A DNA stretch of 64,000 nt from CAVSCD01 sp963726335 (GTDB lineage Bacteria; Acidobacteriota; Aminicenantia; Aminicenantales; UBA8522), in contig CAVSCD010000004.1 of assembly GCA_963726335.1 (NCBI GenBank), positions 372,001 to 436,000 on the forward strand, given 5' to 3'. The translations under genes and the position numbers were made by a program. Shown piece after piece: positions 8,873 to 17,043 of the stretch. The number at the start of each line of letters is the position of its first letter. Position 1 is the stretch's first letter. Under the pieces are notes generated by a model. The model saw only the letters and a program-made list of their open reading frames with translations. It was not told the origin of the DNA and made no database searches.

Positions 8873-10010
8873 TCAGTCGCCAGGCGCCGATTGTTTCCGC
8901 AGCACCAGGCTGGCCTTGATGAATTCGTCCAGGTCCCCATCGAGGACCCGGTCGACGTCCCCGACCTCGAGCTTCGTCCGCACATCCTTGATCTGCCGGT
9001 AGGGATGCAGCACATAGGAGCGGATCTGGCTCCCCCAAGCGATTTCGGATTTCGATTCCTCCATCTTCTCGAATTTCTCGAGCTGTTTCTTCCTTTCCAG
9101 CTCGTACAGCCTGGCCTTCAAAACCTTCATGGCCGAGGCCCGGTTCTTGTGCTGCGACCGCTCGCTCTGGCACTGGACGACGATCCCGGTGGGAAGATGG
9201 GTGATGCGGACGGCCGAATCCGTCACGTTGACGTGCTGGCCGCCGCTGCCCGAGGAGCGGTAGGTATCGACCCGCAGCTCCTCGGGATTGATGAGGATCT
9301 CGATGTCATCTTCGACCTCCGGGAACACGAACACCGCCGCGAACGACGTGTGACGCCTCTTGTTGGAGTCGAACGGGGAGATGCGGACGAGCCGGTGGAC
9401 GCCGGATTCCTGGCTCAGGTTGCCGAAGGCGTAATCCCCCTCCACCCGGACCGTGGCGCTTTTGAGACCGGCCTCTTCTCCCGGGAGGTAATCGAGGACC
9501 TCGGTCTTGTAGCCCCGCCGCTCGGCGTAACGAAGATACATCCGGAGGAGCATCTGCGCCCAGTCCTGGGATTCCGTGCCGCCGGCGCCGGGATGGATGG
9601 TCATGATGGCGTTCCGCGGGTCGTCACGGTCGAAAAAGAGCGTCTGGAATTCGACTTCCGCGAGCCTCTTCTCAAAGGCCGCGATGGCCGCGGCGACCTC
9701 GGCCTCGACGTTTTCGCCTTCAGCCGCGAGCTCGACCAGGACCTCGACCTCTTCTTTTTTGTCCTCCAATCGCTTGAAGGAACCGAGGTCGCGCTCCAGC
9801 TTCTTTTTCTGTTGCTGAAGCGATTGGAACTTCTTCTGGTCCTGCCAGGTCGCGGGTTCGGTCAGCTCGGCGTCGACGGCCGCGAGATCGGACTTTTTGC
9901 TGTCCAGGTCAAAGAAAGCCCCTGAGGTCCTCGAATTTCTGAAACTGCTCCCTGATATTGGCCTGCAGCTCAAGGGATCTGTTTCCGGCAGTCGGATTTT
10001 TTTTGTTCAT
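8873..10010 (-). CDS. prfB: Peptide chain release factor 2, read through a programmed +1 frameshift
   Basis: RF2 recognises UGA/UAA and triggers peptide release. Frame 1 runs from the ATG at 10010 (MNKKNPTAG) through LRGFL to an in-frame TGA at 9911-9909. Shifting +1 continues as DLDSKKSDLAAV and ends at 8873, giving 33+345=378 residues. The GGQ-containing loop reads GSGGQHVNVTDSAVRITH, and the codon-recognition region is SPFDSNKRRHTSFAAV, which includes the SPF tripeptide typical of RF2. It overlaps no neighbour in the coding frame and lies between the SPOR and DUF1844 genes. The shorter reading starting at 9973 is an artefact of ignoring recoding. Confidence 0.95.
9908..9926 (-). promoter_or_regulatory. 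RF2 autoregulatory +1 frameshift site
   Basis: Minus-strand codons CTC AGG GGC TTT CTT TGA C. The AGGGG at 9923-9919 acts as an internal Shine-Dalgarno just upstream of the slippery CTT, the UGA stop (9911-9909) is followed by C, and the +1 frame reads GAC. This matches the classic bacterial prfB site, where low RF2 favours frameshifting. Confidence 0.95.
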
Positions 10011-10038
10011 CGGCTTTCCTAATATTCTCCCGGAGAGG

Positions 10039-10719
10039 TCAGTCGCGTGCGATAAAGTAATCCACCCGGCGGCCCGACCCGGAAACCAGCTTGGCGAGCG
10101 CGGAATCCGCTTCCGGCCGGGTCGCGAACCCCCCGATCCGGACGCGGTACACCGTCCTTCTGTCGTTCGGCAGCGGTTCGAGGACAACGACCGCGTATCC
10201 CTGGGATTTGAACTTCTGCGCCAAGGTGACGGCTTCCGCTTTCTCCGCCAGCGCTCCCACCTGAACGTAGTAGTATCCCTTCTTGGCGGGAGCGGCGGCT
10301 TCGACCTCGGGCGCGGGCATTACGGCCTCCGCCGCGACATCGGGTGGCGAGGCCGCAGCCGCCGCCTTGTCGGGGGACGGGCTGAGCTTCTCCGCCGCGG
10401 GCGGGTTGGCCTCGACCTTGGGCGGCGTCTGCTCCGCCTTGGCGGCCGGCTCGACCTTCTTCTCGCCGGGCGCCGGCTGGGGGGCTTCGGCCGTCTGCGG
10501 CGCCCCGGCCTTGGCTTCCGGAACGATCAGCCTGTCCTTGACCTGTTCCGGCGCCTTCTGGGCCAGCGACGCGGCGGATTTCGAGGCGGCCTGGGCATGT
10601 TTTTTACCGACCGATACCCCGAGCAGGAAGATCACCACGCCGATGATCAGGATGCCGAAGAAAATGATGGCCAGCTGGGTGCTGGAGACCTGGAGTTCGC
10701 GGAATTCTCTGTTCTTCAT
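10039..10719 (-). CDS. SPOR-domain membrane protein
   Basis: A 226-residue bitopic protein. It has a short cytoplasmic N-terminus, one membrane helix near residues 15-38 (LAIIFFGILIIGVVIFLLG), an Ala/Pro/Lys-rich linker and a C-terminal SPOR domain (YYYVQVGALAEKAEAVTLAQ; RTVYRVRIGGFATRPEADSA). SPOR domains bind denuded septal peptidoglycan, so a division or envelope role is likely. The start at 10719 (MKNREFREL) gives the expected topology; the longer upstream reading is Arg/Gly/Pro-rich shadow. It lies between slipin and prfB. Confidence 0.88.
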   Translation of the reverse strand: MKNREFRELQVSSTQLAIIFFGILIIGVVIFLLGVSVGKKHAQAASKSAASLAQKAPEQVKDRLIVPEAKAGAPQTAEAPQPAPGEKKVEPAAKAEQTPPKVEANPPAAEKLSPSPDKAAAAASPPDVAAEAVMPAPEVEAAAPAKKGYYYVQVGALAEKAEAVTLAQKFKSQGYAVVVLEPLPNDRRTVYRVRIGGFATRPEADSALAKLVSGSGRRVDYFIARD

Positions 10720-10730
10720 GACCCTCTCAC

Positions 10731-11483
10731 TTATTTCTGCTGATCTTGAACGAAGGACCGGAGCAGCTCGATCGGCAGCGGGAAGATGATCGTGGAGTTC
10801 TTTTCCACGGAGATCTCGGTGAGCGTCTGGAGATAGCGCAGCTGCAGGGCCTGCGGATTCACCGAAATGATGTTGGCGGCCTCCGTCAGCTTGGCGGCGG
10901 CCTGGAATTCCCCGTCCGCATGGATGACTTTGGCCCGCCGCTCGCGCTCCGCTTCGGCCTGGCGGGCGATGGCCCGGACCATGTTGTCGGGGAGGTCGAC
11001 GTGCTTCATCTCGACGAGCTGGACCTTGATGCCCCACGGGTCGGTGTGCTTGTCCAGGATGTCCTGAAGCTGGGCGTTGAGCTTTTCCCGCTCGGAGAGG
11101 AGATCATCGAGCTCCACTTCGCCCAGCACGCTCCGGAGCGTCGTCTGGGCGAGCTGGGAGGTGGCGTAAAGGTAATCCTGGACGTCGATGATCGCCTTGA
11201 GCGGCTCCATGACCCGGAAATAGACAACGGCGTTGACCTTGACCGAGACGTTGTCCCTGGTGATCACATCCTGGGGCGGGATGTCCATGGTGACGAGACG
11301 CAGGCTGACCCGGATGATCCGGTCGATCGGGGCGAAAACGAAGATCAGACCCGGCCCCTTGGCCGCGGGCAGCACGCGTCCCAGGCGGAAGATGACCCCT
11401 CGCTCATATTCGCGAAGCACCTTGAGGGAATTCAGCAGATAGAGGACCACGAGGCCGACGACGATGACCGGGAACGTGATCAT
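10731..11483 (-). CDS. Slipin / SPFH (stomatin-prohibitin) family protein
   Basis: A 250-residue membrane-associated scaffold protein. An N-terminal hydrophobic helix (residues 3-19) is followed by the SPFH domain beginning REYERGVIFRLGR, with the conserved DIPPQDVITRDNVSVKVNAV and an Ala/Glu/Arg-rich coiled region (RQAEAERERRAKVIHADGEF). It directly follows the NfeD gene; the NfeD-slipin pair is a widely conserved operon thought to organise membrane microdomains and to act with proteolysis of slipin by the NfeD protease. Length and start are normal. Confidence 0.93.
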   Translation of the reverse strand: MITFPVIVVGLVVLYLLNSLKVLREYERGVIFRLGRVLPAAKGPGLIFVFAPIDRIIRVSLRLVTMDIPPQDVITRDNVSVKVNAVVYFRVMEPLKAIIDVQDYLYATSQLAQTTLRSVLGEVELDDLLSEREKLNAQLQDILDKHTDPWGIKVQLVEMKHVDLPDNMVRAIARQAEAERERRAKVIHADGEFQAAAKLTEAANIISVNPQALQLRYLQTLTEISVEKNSTIIFPLPIELLRSFVQDQQK

Positions 11484-11496
11484 GGAGACCTCCTCA

Positions 11497-12774
11497 TCAG
11501 AGCTTTTCGACCCGAAGTCTCAGCGAGTCCAGGACCTTGACGACCCGGACGCGGCCGCCCGTCGGGATCGCCGTCCCGGACTCGGCGTTCCACAGCTCGC
11601 CGTGAACGAAGACCTTGCCTTCGGGATCGAGATTGGTCCGGGCCACGCCGACCTCGCCGATCAGCCCTTCCTTGCCCGTAAAGGCCTTCCGGGCATGGGC
11701 TTTGAACACGAGAACCACCATCAGGATAAAAATGAGCGACAGGCCGAGGGCGACGGGCAGGATCACCCGGAGACTCGGCCGGAGCGCGGGCACGGGAGAG
11801 TTGACGAGCATCATCGAACCGATCACCATGGCGGCGACACCTCCGGCGGCGAGGATCCCGAAACTCTGAACCTTCACCTCGAGAACGAAGAGGCCGATGG
11901 ACAGGAGGATGAGCAGGAGCCCGACATAGTTGATCGGCAGGATCTGGAAGGCGAAGATGGCCAGCAGGAGAGAAATGCCCCCGAGCACGCCGGGGAGGAC
12001 GGCGCCGGGGTGGGCGAACTCGAAATAGAGGCCGAGCAGTCCGATCATGAGGAGGATGTAGGCCAGGTTCGGGTTGGATATCGTCAGCAGGAATTTCTGC
12101 CTCGCGGACATCGGATATTCGATCACGGCCTCGCCCTCGAGGCCGAGGAGGAGGCTCCCGCCGTCAAACCGGCTGATCGTCCGGCCGTCGAAAGCGTCGA
12201 TGATCTCCTGATCGTTCTTGGCGACGAGGTCGATCAGGCCCTTGGCCAGGGCCTCTTTATCGGTGTAGGAGGCGCTGTTGCGGACGGCGTCCTCGGCGGC
12301 GGCGAGGTCGCGGCCGCGCTTTTCGGCCAGCGACTTGATGTAGGAGACGGCGTCCTGCGTCACCTTTTCCTCCATCGTCTTGTCCAGGCCCTGGCCGGTC
12401 AGCGAAACGCCGACGGGATGGGCCGCCCCGGTGCTCGTGCCCGGAGCCATGACGAAGAGATCGCTGGCGACGCCGATAAAAAACCCGGCGGAGGCGGCCC
12501 GCCCGCCGCTCGGGCTGACAAACGTCACGACCGGGACTTTGGAGTTGACGACGGCGGTGATGATCTCCCGCATCGAGGAGTCCAGGCCGCCGGGCGTGTT
12601 GAGCGCCATGATGACCAGCCGGTCGCCGGCCGCCGCGGCCCGCTCGAGGGCACTGGTGATATACTCCGCGGTGACGGGGTGGATGGGCGCGTCGACGGTG
12701 ATCTTCATGATCGAACCGGCGACGGGAGATGACAGCCCGGCCGCGAGGGCCAGGACCAGGAGGATTTTTTTCAC
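11497..12774 (-). CDS. NfeD family membrane serine protease
   Basis: A 425-residue NfeD-type protein. A signal peptide (VKKILLVLALAAG start) precedes a ClpP/crotonase-like protease domain with VIMALNTPGGLDSSMREI and GGRAASAGFFIGVASD, whose Ser is the likely nucleophile. Four or so C-terminal membrane helices (about 230-350) and a terminal NfeD OB-fold follow. The start is a GTG at 12774: a near-consensus promoter just upstream would start transcription at about 12777, so longer reads into the HU gene are excluded. It heads the long operon and is paired with slipin. Confidence 0.92.
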   Translation of the reverse strand: MKKILLVLALAAGLSSPVAGSIMKITVDAPIHPVTAEYITSALERAAAAGDRLVIMALNTPGGLDSSMREIITAVVNSKVPVVTFVSPSGGRAASAGFFIGVASDLFVMAPGTSTGAAHPVGVSLTGQGLDKTMEEKVTQDAVSYIKSLAEKRGRDLAAAEDAVRNSASYTDKEALAKGLIDLVAKNDQEIIDAFDGRTISRFDGGSLLLGLEGEAVIEYPMSARQKFLLTISNPNLAYILLMIGLLGLYFEFAHPGAVLPGVLGGISLLLAIFAFQILPINYVGLLLILLSIGLFVLEVKVQSFGILAAGGVAAMVIGSMMLVNSPVPALRPSLRVILPVALGLSLIFILMVVLVFKAHARKAFTGKEGLIGEVGVARTNLDPEGKVFVHGELWNAESGTAIPTGGRVRVVKVLDSLRLRVEKL

Positions 12775-12783
12775 CGTGTGGCC

Positions 12784-12812
12784 ATTATAGGTTCTCGAGA
12801 AATTCAAGTCAA
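12784..12812 (-). promoter_or_regulatory. Predicted promoter of nfeD giving a near-leaderless mRNA
   Basis: TTGACT (12812-12807), 17-nt spacer, perfect TATAAT (12789-12784). The predicted +1 is 12777 and the GTG start is 12774, a 3-nt leader without room for a Shine-Dalgarno sequence. Confidence 0.75.
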
Positions 12813-12819
12813 TAATGCC

Positions 12820-12848
12820 TTGACATTTGAAGGTCGATACATTAATTA
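12820..12848 (+). promoter_or_regulatory. Predicted promoter of the HU gene
   Basis: TTGACA (12820-12825), 17-nt spacer, TAATTA (12843-12848). It is back-to-back with the nfeD promoter. Predicted start near 12855 leaves a 28-nt leader with AAGGAG at 12871-12876. Confidence 0.65.
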
Positions 12849-12882
12849 TTATCTGTCTTTTACGGCTTCGAAGGAGCTTGAG

Positions 12883-13161
12883 ATGATCAAGAACGACATC
12901 GCCCTGACGATCGAGAAGGGCACGGAGTTCAACAGGGCGAAATCCCTGCTCCTCGTCGAAGCCATCCTCGAGGCCATGAAGAAGGCGCTGGAAAACGACC
13001 AGAAGATCGAGATCCGGGGTTTCGGCAGCTTCCGGGTCGTGGATAAGAAAACCGGGTTCGGCCGGGATATCCGCCGGAAGAAACAGATCCGGATCGAGAA
13101 GGGCAAGCGGATCAAGTTCCGCTCCGGCCAGGAACTGAAGAACCACATCGACAAGAGTTGA
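12883..13161 (+). CDS. HU-family DNA-binding protein
   Basis: A 92-residue histone-like protein that bends and compacts DNA. The N-terminal helices (NDIALTIEKG...LLLVEAILEAMKKAL) lead to the beta-arm signature KIEIRGFGSFRVV. The arm is unusual: KKTGFGRDIRRKKQIRIEKG replaces the common RxGRNPxTG, and is more basic. The ATG at 12883 has AAGGAG seven bases upstream and lies downstream of the predicted promoter. Its stop overlaps the start of the next gene, implying coupling. Confidence 0.92.
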   Translation: MIKNDIALTIEKGTEFNRAKSLLLVEAILEAMKKALENDQKIEIRGFGSFRVVDKKTGFGRDIRRKKQIRIEKGKRIKFRSGQELKNHIDKS

Positions 13162-14099
13162 AACAGCCACCGCCCCGACTCCGGCCGACCGGCCTGAAGA
13201 CCTATTCGCTCCTCACGCGAAAAAGCAAGGTGCAAGTCCGGGACTTCGGCAAGGTCCCCGACCCCGCGGCCGGCGCCGCGGGTTTCATCGACAGCCTCCC
13301 CGACATCCTCGCGGGCCGTGACTTCCGGGAGCTGCTGGCGCTTGTCCGGCGGGCGCGCGCCGCCGGCAAGCCCGTCATTCTCGGCCTGGGCGCCCACGTC
13401 ATCAAAGTCGGCCTGAGCCCGGTCATCATCCGCTTGATGCGGGAGGGATGGGTCAACGCCCTGGCCCTGAACGGCGCGGGCATCATCCACGATTTCGAGA
13501 TCGCGTTCTCGGGGCAGACGTCGGAGGACGTCGCCGTCCAGCTTCCGACCGGCGATTTCGGAATGGCGCGCGAGACGGGCGAGTTCCTGAACAGGGCCAT
13601 CCGCTCGGGCGCCCGCCGCGGCGCCGGACTCGGAGAAGCCGTGGGGCGGATGATCGCGCGCTCGAAATTCCCGCACCGGGACCTCAGCCTGACGGGCATG
13701 GCCTTCGAGCTGGGCCTGCCGGCCACGGTCCACGTGGCCATCGGCACGGACACGATCCATTTCCACCCGGGCGCGAGCGGCGCGGCCCTGGGTCAAAGCT
13801 CGCTCCGTGACTTCTTCCGGTTCAGCGATGTCGTCGCCGGTCTCGAGGGCGGCGGTGTCTACCTCAACGTGGGCTCGGCGGTTATCCTCCCCGAAGTCTT
13901 TCTCAAGGCGCTGTCGTACGTCCGGAACCAGGGACGAACGCTCCGGGACTTTTCGACGGCCGTGTTCGATTTCCGTCATCATTACCGGCCGGCGCAGAAC
14001 GTGATCGCCCGGGCGGTGGGGGAGAAGGGCAGGGGATTCTATTTCATCGGGCACCACGAGATCATGGTGCCGCTCTTTGCCGCCGGACTCCTGTCCTGA
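13158..14099 (+). CDS. Deoxyhypusine-synthase-like Rossmann protein
   Basis: 313 residues resembling bacterial homologues of deoxyhypusine synthase with a DHS-like NAD-binding fold. Conserved-looking blocks are ILGLGAHVIKVGLSPVI, LNGAGIIHDFEIAFSG, HVAIGTDTIHFHPGASGAA, GGVYLNVGSAVILPEVF and GHHEIMVPL. The family's substrate in bacteria is uncertain, since bacteria lack hypusinated eIF5A; a polyamine-related reaction is possible but not shown. The apparent start is a TTG at 13158 overlapping the HU stop, so translation is probably coupled. The last 38 bases overlap coaE on the other strand. Confidence 0.72.
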   Translation: MKQPPPRLRPTGLKTYSLLTRKSKVQVRDFGKVPDPAAGAAGFIDSLPDILAGRDFRELLALVRRARAAGKPVILGLGAHVIKVGLSPVIIRLMREGWVNALALNGAGIIHDFEIAFSGQTSEDVAVQLPTGDFGMARETGEFLNRAIRSGARRGAGLGEAVGRMIARSKFPHRDLSLTGMAFELGLPATVHVAIGTDTIHFHPGASGAALGQSSLRDFFRFSDVVAGLEGGGVYLNVGSAVILPEVFLKALSYVRNQGRTLRDFSTAVFDFRHHYRPAQNVIARAVGEKGRGFYFIGHHEIMVPLFAAGLLS

Positions 14100-14754
14100 G
14101 CCGCCGGCCGCCGTTGTCGCGCAAGGCCATCCCGCAAAGCCGTCGTTTGTAGTCCTGCTTCAATCCGGCCGCGGCCGCCTTGGCCTGTTCGACCGTCCGC
14201 TCCAGGGAACCGGAGGTGTCGATGACATAGTCCGCCTGACGCAGCCTGGCGGAGCGCGGCAGCTGGGCCCGGATCCTCCTGAGAGCGTCGCTCCGGCTCA
14301 GCCCGTTCCGCTCCATGAGCCGGCTGACCTGGAGACGGCGAGGGCAGTCCGTGACGACGATCCTGTCGAAAAAGCCGGCGAAGCCCGCTTCCAGGGTCAG
14401 GGCCGCCTCCGAGACGTAGATTTTGTGCCGCCCGGACTTGCCGAGCCTGAGCACGGTTTTCCGTTTTTCGGCCATGACCAGAGGATGGACGACCGAATCG
14501 AGAAATCGCCGTTCCCGCTCGCTCGAGAAGATGATCGCGGCGAGCTTCGCGCGGTTGATGGTCCGGTCGGAATTGAGTATCGCGGGACCGAAGTGCCCGG
14601 CCACCTGACGCCAGGCCTTTCGGCCGGGGGACATCAGCCCGCGCGCCACGAGGTCCGCGGATTCGACAAAGCAGCCTCGCCGCTTCAGGACCCGGGCGAC
14701 GACCGATTTTCCCGTGGCGATGCCGCCGGTGAGCGCCACGGTCAGGACAGGCAT
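14062..14754 (-). CDS. coaE: Dephospho-CoA kinase
   Basis: Catalyses the last step of coenzyme A synthesis. The 230-residue protein opens MPVLTVALTGGIATGKS, with a P-loop at about residues 9-17, then ESADLVARG, and the lid-region LMERNGLSRSDALRRI. Start ATG at 14754 places the P-loop where the family has it; longer upstream reads overlap the PilZ gene and are Ser/Arg-rich shadow. It is 37 bases after the PilZ gene and overlaps the convergent gene end by 38 bases. Confidence 0.94.
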   Translation of the reverse strand: MPVLTVALTGGIATGKSVVARVLKRRGCFVESADLVARGLMSPGRKAWRQVAGHFGPAILNSDRTINRAKLAAIIFSSERERRFLDSVVHPLVMAEKRKTVLRLGKSGRHKIYVSEAALTLEAGFAGFFDRIVVTDCPRRLQVSRLMERNGLSRSDALRRIRAQLPRSARLRQADYVIDTSGSLERTVEQAKAAAAGLKQDYKRRLCGMALRDNGGRRLRTGVRRQRAAP

Positions 14755-14791
14755 GATGTCGCGATCGCCGCCGGCCGCTCCCGGGACCGGG

Positions 14792-15187
14792 TCAGGAGGG
14801 TTTCTTTTTCCGGCCGCCCTCGACGAACCGGAAATCCTTGTCGAACCGGATGGCCACTCCCTGGCGCTGGCCCTTAACGTCCGGCTGTTCGAGGCGGACG
14901 GTGATGCCGCCGACGTTGAGCTTGACGTCCTTGCCTTCGGTGAGCTTCTTGGGAAGGGTGATGACCAAGTTAAGTTTCGAGCCCACCACCAGCCCGGAAT
15001 CGAGGCTGAAGTAGGCTCCACCGGCGCTGATATTCTTGATGGTCGTATTCTCCTTGAATTTACTGCCCTTCGGCATCTGCCCCTCGATCACGGCGGGCAG
15101 GGGGAGGTCCAGTCGCCATTCGCGGCGCCGGTTATTCTGGATGGACGGCATAACGTCGGCTGTCTTGGATTTTTTCGCTTTTTTCAT
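14792..15187 (-). CDS. PilZ domain protein
   Basis: A 131-residue single-domain PilZ protein, a likely cyclic-di-GMP receptor. The binding signature is nearly complete: NNRRREWR supplies the RxxxR arginines around residue 20, and NISAGGAYFSL supplies the (D/N)xSxxG motif around 50. It lies 24 bases after the LuxR-type gene and before coaE. Of the three PilZ-like proteins in this cluster, it is the only one with both ligand motifs. Confidence 0.88.
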   Translation of the reverse strand: MKKAKKSKTADVMPSIQNNRRREWRLDLPLPAVIEGQMPKGSKFKENTTIKNISAGGAYFSLDSGLVVGSKLNLVITLPKKLTEGKDVKLNVGGITVRLEQPDVKGQRQGVAIRFDKDFRFVEGGRKKKPS

Positions 15188-15211
15188 CCCAACCTCGATT
15201 TCCCGTCTTTC

Positions 15212-15898
15212 TTAAAACAACGCCGAGTTGATGGCATAAAGCGCCAGCTGCAGACGGCTGTGGGTGTCCAGCTTGGCGTAGATGCTCTTGATGTGGGAGC
15301 GGACCGTATTCTTGCTGATGAACAGGACCTCGGCGATCTCATCGTTGCTCTTGCCCTGGCCGATGAGGCGGAGGACCTGGAATTCGGTGGGCGTCAGCTG
15401 GTCGAGCGTCTTCTCTTTCAGGTCCCGTCCGACCACCGAAATGATCCTGTCCATGATGCTGCTCATCTTGTCCCGCGGCAGCCAGATCTCGTTCTTGTGG
15501 ATGACGCGGATCGCCTCCGAGAGCTGTCCGGCGGGATCGGCGAGGTCGAAGTAGCCCCTGGCGCCGGCGTTGATCAGGCCGACGATCTCCTCGTGGGAGG
15601 GGATGCTGCCCAGGATCAGCAGCTGGCACTTGGTTTGAAGCTTGGAGACTTCGTTGATGGCCTTGCAGATCTCCCGCATGTTGGGGAGCGGCTCGGTGTT
15701 GGCGAACAGGATCACCTGCGGCCGCAGCTTTTTGGTCGACTCCATGAAGCTGTCGATCGTGTTCTTTTCGACGTTGGCGATGTCGATACCGCCATCGGAC
15801 TCCAGCGCTCTCAAGATCCCCGACAGGATGATCTCCGAGGGACAGAAAATCAGGATCTTGATTTTCTTCTCTTCCAAAGCCGGCGTCTTTTTATTCAT
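15212..15898 (-). CDS. LuxR/NarL-type regulator with degenerate receiver domain
   Basis: A 228-residue DNA-binding regulator. The C-terminal LuxR HTH is canonical: LTPTEFQVLRLIGQGKSNDE followed by IAEVLFISKNTVRSHIKSIY. The N-terminal receiver-like domain has lost its phosphorylation site: the acidic pair after the first strand is FCP (KILIFCPSE) and the Asp position reads FANTEP. Output is therefore probably controlled by something other than phosphorylation. The ATG at 15898 has a GAGAGG site; the upstream ATG at 15964 precedes the predicted transcription start. Cluster context suggests cyclic-di-GMP-linked control, which is inference. Confidence 0.88.
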   Translation of the reverse strand: MNKKTPALEEKKIKILIFCPSEIILSGILRALESDGGIDIANVEKNTIDSFMESTKKLRPQVILFANTEPLPNMREICKAINEVSKLQTKCQLLILGSIPSHEEIVGLINAGARGYFDLADPAGQLSEAIRVIHKNEIWLPRDKMSSIMDRIISVVGRDLKEKTLDQLTPTEFQVLRLIGQGKSNDEIAEVLFISKNTVRSHIKSIYAKLDTHSRLQLALYAINSALF

Positions 15899-15935
15899 GA
15901 ACCTCTCACTCTCCGGCGACCCTTCGCCCTGGGGA

Positions 15936-15964
15936 ATTCTATTGAAACGGTTTTCGGATGTCAA
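15936..15964 (-). promoter_or_regulatory. Predicted promoter of the LuxR-PilZ-coaE unit
   Basis: Consensus TTGACA (15964-15959), 17-nt spacer, TAGAAT (15941-15936). Predicted +1 at about 15929, a 31-nt leader. Confidence 0.75.
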
Positions 15965-16090
15965 GGAGAGTCAAAATGAGGCCGCATTTCAATTCCTGTT
16001 AAGGGTCATAATCGGTATTAGGGTCCTGTACAGGAAGGGATAATTGTCATTGTCTCAGGAAAGGTCGGCGGGGGGCCCCCACGCCGTGCC

Positions 16091-16159
16091 ACCCTTCAGT
16101 TAGATTTTCGACTTACAGGAATAGAAATGCCGGCCTTGGTGGGTACTGGACTGAAGGGT
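16091..16159. repeat. 10-bp perfect inverted repeat with 49-nt spacer
   Basis: ACCCTTCAGT at 16091-16100 is complementary to ACTGAAGGGT at 16150-16159, the latter touching the stop codon of the upstream PilZ-like gene. It could be a loose terminator or a protein-binding site. No U-tract is present. Otherwise I see nothing between 15965 and 16090. Confidence 0.4.
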
Positions 16160-16638
16160 TAGTTGAGGGCCGGCGCCACGGGCAGAAGCCGGAACTTCCT
16201 GTCGAGCCGCAGGAGCACGTCCTGCTTGCGACCGGCTTGCAGGGTGTCGGCCGGGTCCGAGGCGACCGTCCCTGTCAGGTGCAGCCGGAGCTGGTTCTGC
16301 AGGATGAGGGTCTTGGGGATCTCCAGGGACAGCTTCAGCTTGAGGCCGGGTTCCACCCTTGAGCGCAGCCGGACGGTGGCCTCCTCCGAACTGATCGAGA
16401 CCAGCATGGTCTTTTCCCTGATCTTGTTTTCCGCCTTGTCGACCCCGGTGACCACGGCGGGGAGAGAGAGCTCGAAGGCCCGCTCTCTCTTCCCATCTCC
16501 GGTTACGCCATGGATGGAGGGTTTGGAGGCTGTATCTTTGGCGTTCATGTCTTCGCCAGGATTATCCGGCGGCGCGACGAGCGATTCAATCGCTCCCGGT
16601 GGTGAATCCCAGGGTGGTTTTTGGGACATTCCGGTCAT
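16159..16638 (-). CDS. PilZ-like protein, ligand motifs degenerate
   Basis: 159 residues, the last ~115 alignable by eye with the neighbouring PilZ protein (RAFELSLPAVVTG; REKTMLVSISSEEATVRL; DVLLRLDRKFRLL). The RxxxR arginines are only partly kept and the (D/N)xSxxG motif reads SISSEEA, so cyclic-di-GMP binding is doubtful. The N-terminal ~40 residues are Pro/Asp-rich. Start at 16638 is uncertain; internal ATGs at 16629 and 16548 are alternatives. It is nine bases after the next PilZ-like gene. Confidence 0.7.
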   Translation of the reverse strand: MTGMSQKPPWDSPPGAIESLVAPPDNPGEDMNAKDTASKPSIHGVTGDGKRERAFELSLPAVVTGVDKAENKIREKTMLVSISSEEATVRLRSRVEPGLKLKLSLEIPKTLILQNQLRLHLTGTVASDPADTLQAGRKQDVLLRLDRKFRLLPVAPALN

Positions 16639-16647
16639 CTGCGGGGG

Positions 16648-17013
16648 CTAGTGCTCTTCCTCAGCCTGAATGATGTACCGGCTCTCGAACCTCAGGGAAA
16701 TCCGTTGCCGGACGGATCCGGCCTCGGGCGCTTCGATCAGCGCCACCCTGCCGTTGATGATGAGCTTCAAGCTCCTGTCTTCGGCCAGCGAGGGGGGGAG
16801 GTCGATGGCCAATCTCAGCCGGGCGCCGGGCGAGGGAAGGCTGCCCAAATTGAATGTGGCGCCGCTGTCGCTGATGTAGAAAAGGACCGTTCGCTCCTGG
16901 AAATCCCTGCCGCCCGCGTCCTGGCCCGAGACCAGGGTCGGCAGGGGCAAGCTGAAAACCTGGGCCCTTCGCGAATGCCGGTCCAAAGGTGCGGATGAGG
17001 ATTTCGACAGCAT
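16648..17013 (-). CDS. PilZ-like protein
   Basis: 121 residues with the same beta-barrel pattern as its two neighbours (VFSLPLPTLVSGQD; ERTVLFYISDSGATFNL; RISLRFESRYII). HSRRAQ resembles the PilZ arginine motif, but YISDSGA is only a partial (D/N)xSxxG. Start ATG at 17013 has AAGGAAAAGGAA upstream. Its upstream region contains a folded element (17044-17124). First gene of the PilZ cluster. Confidence 0.7.
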   Translation of the reverse strand: MLSKSSSAPLDRHSRRAQVFSLPLPTLVSGQDAGGRDFQERTVLFYISDSGATFNLGSLPSPGARLRLAIDLPPSLAEDRSLKLIINGRVALIEAPEAGSVRQRISLRFESRYIIQAEEEH

Positions 17014-17043
17014 CTTCGCTTCCTTTTCCTTAGCTCGGGACCA

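Noticed and set aside
8873..9973. RF2 starting at 9973
   Set aside because: The real N-terminus lies in another frame and is joined by the +1 recoding site at 9908-9926.
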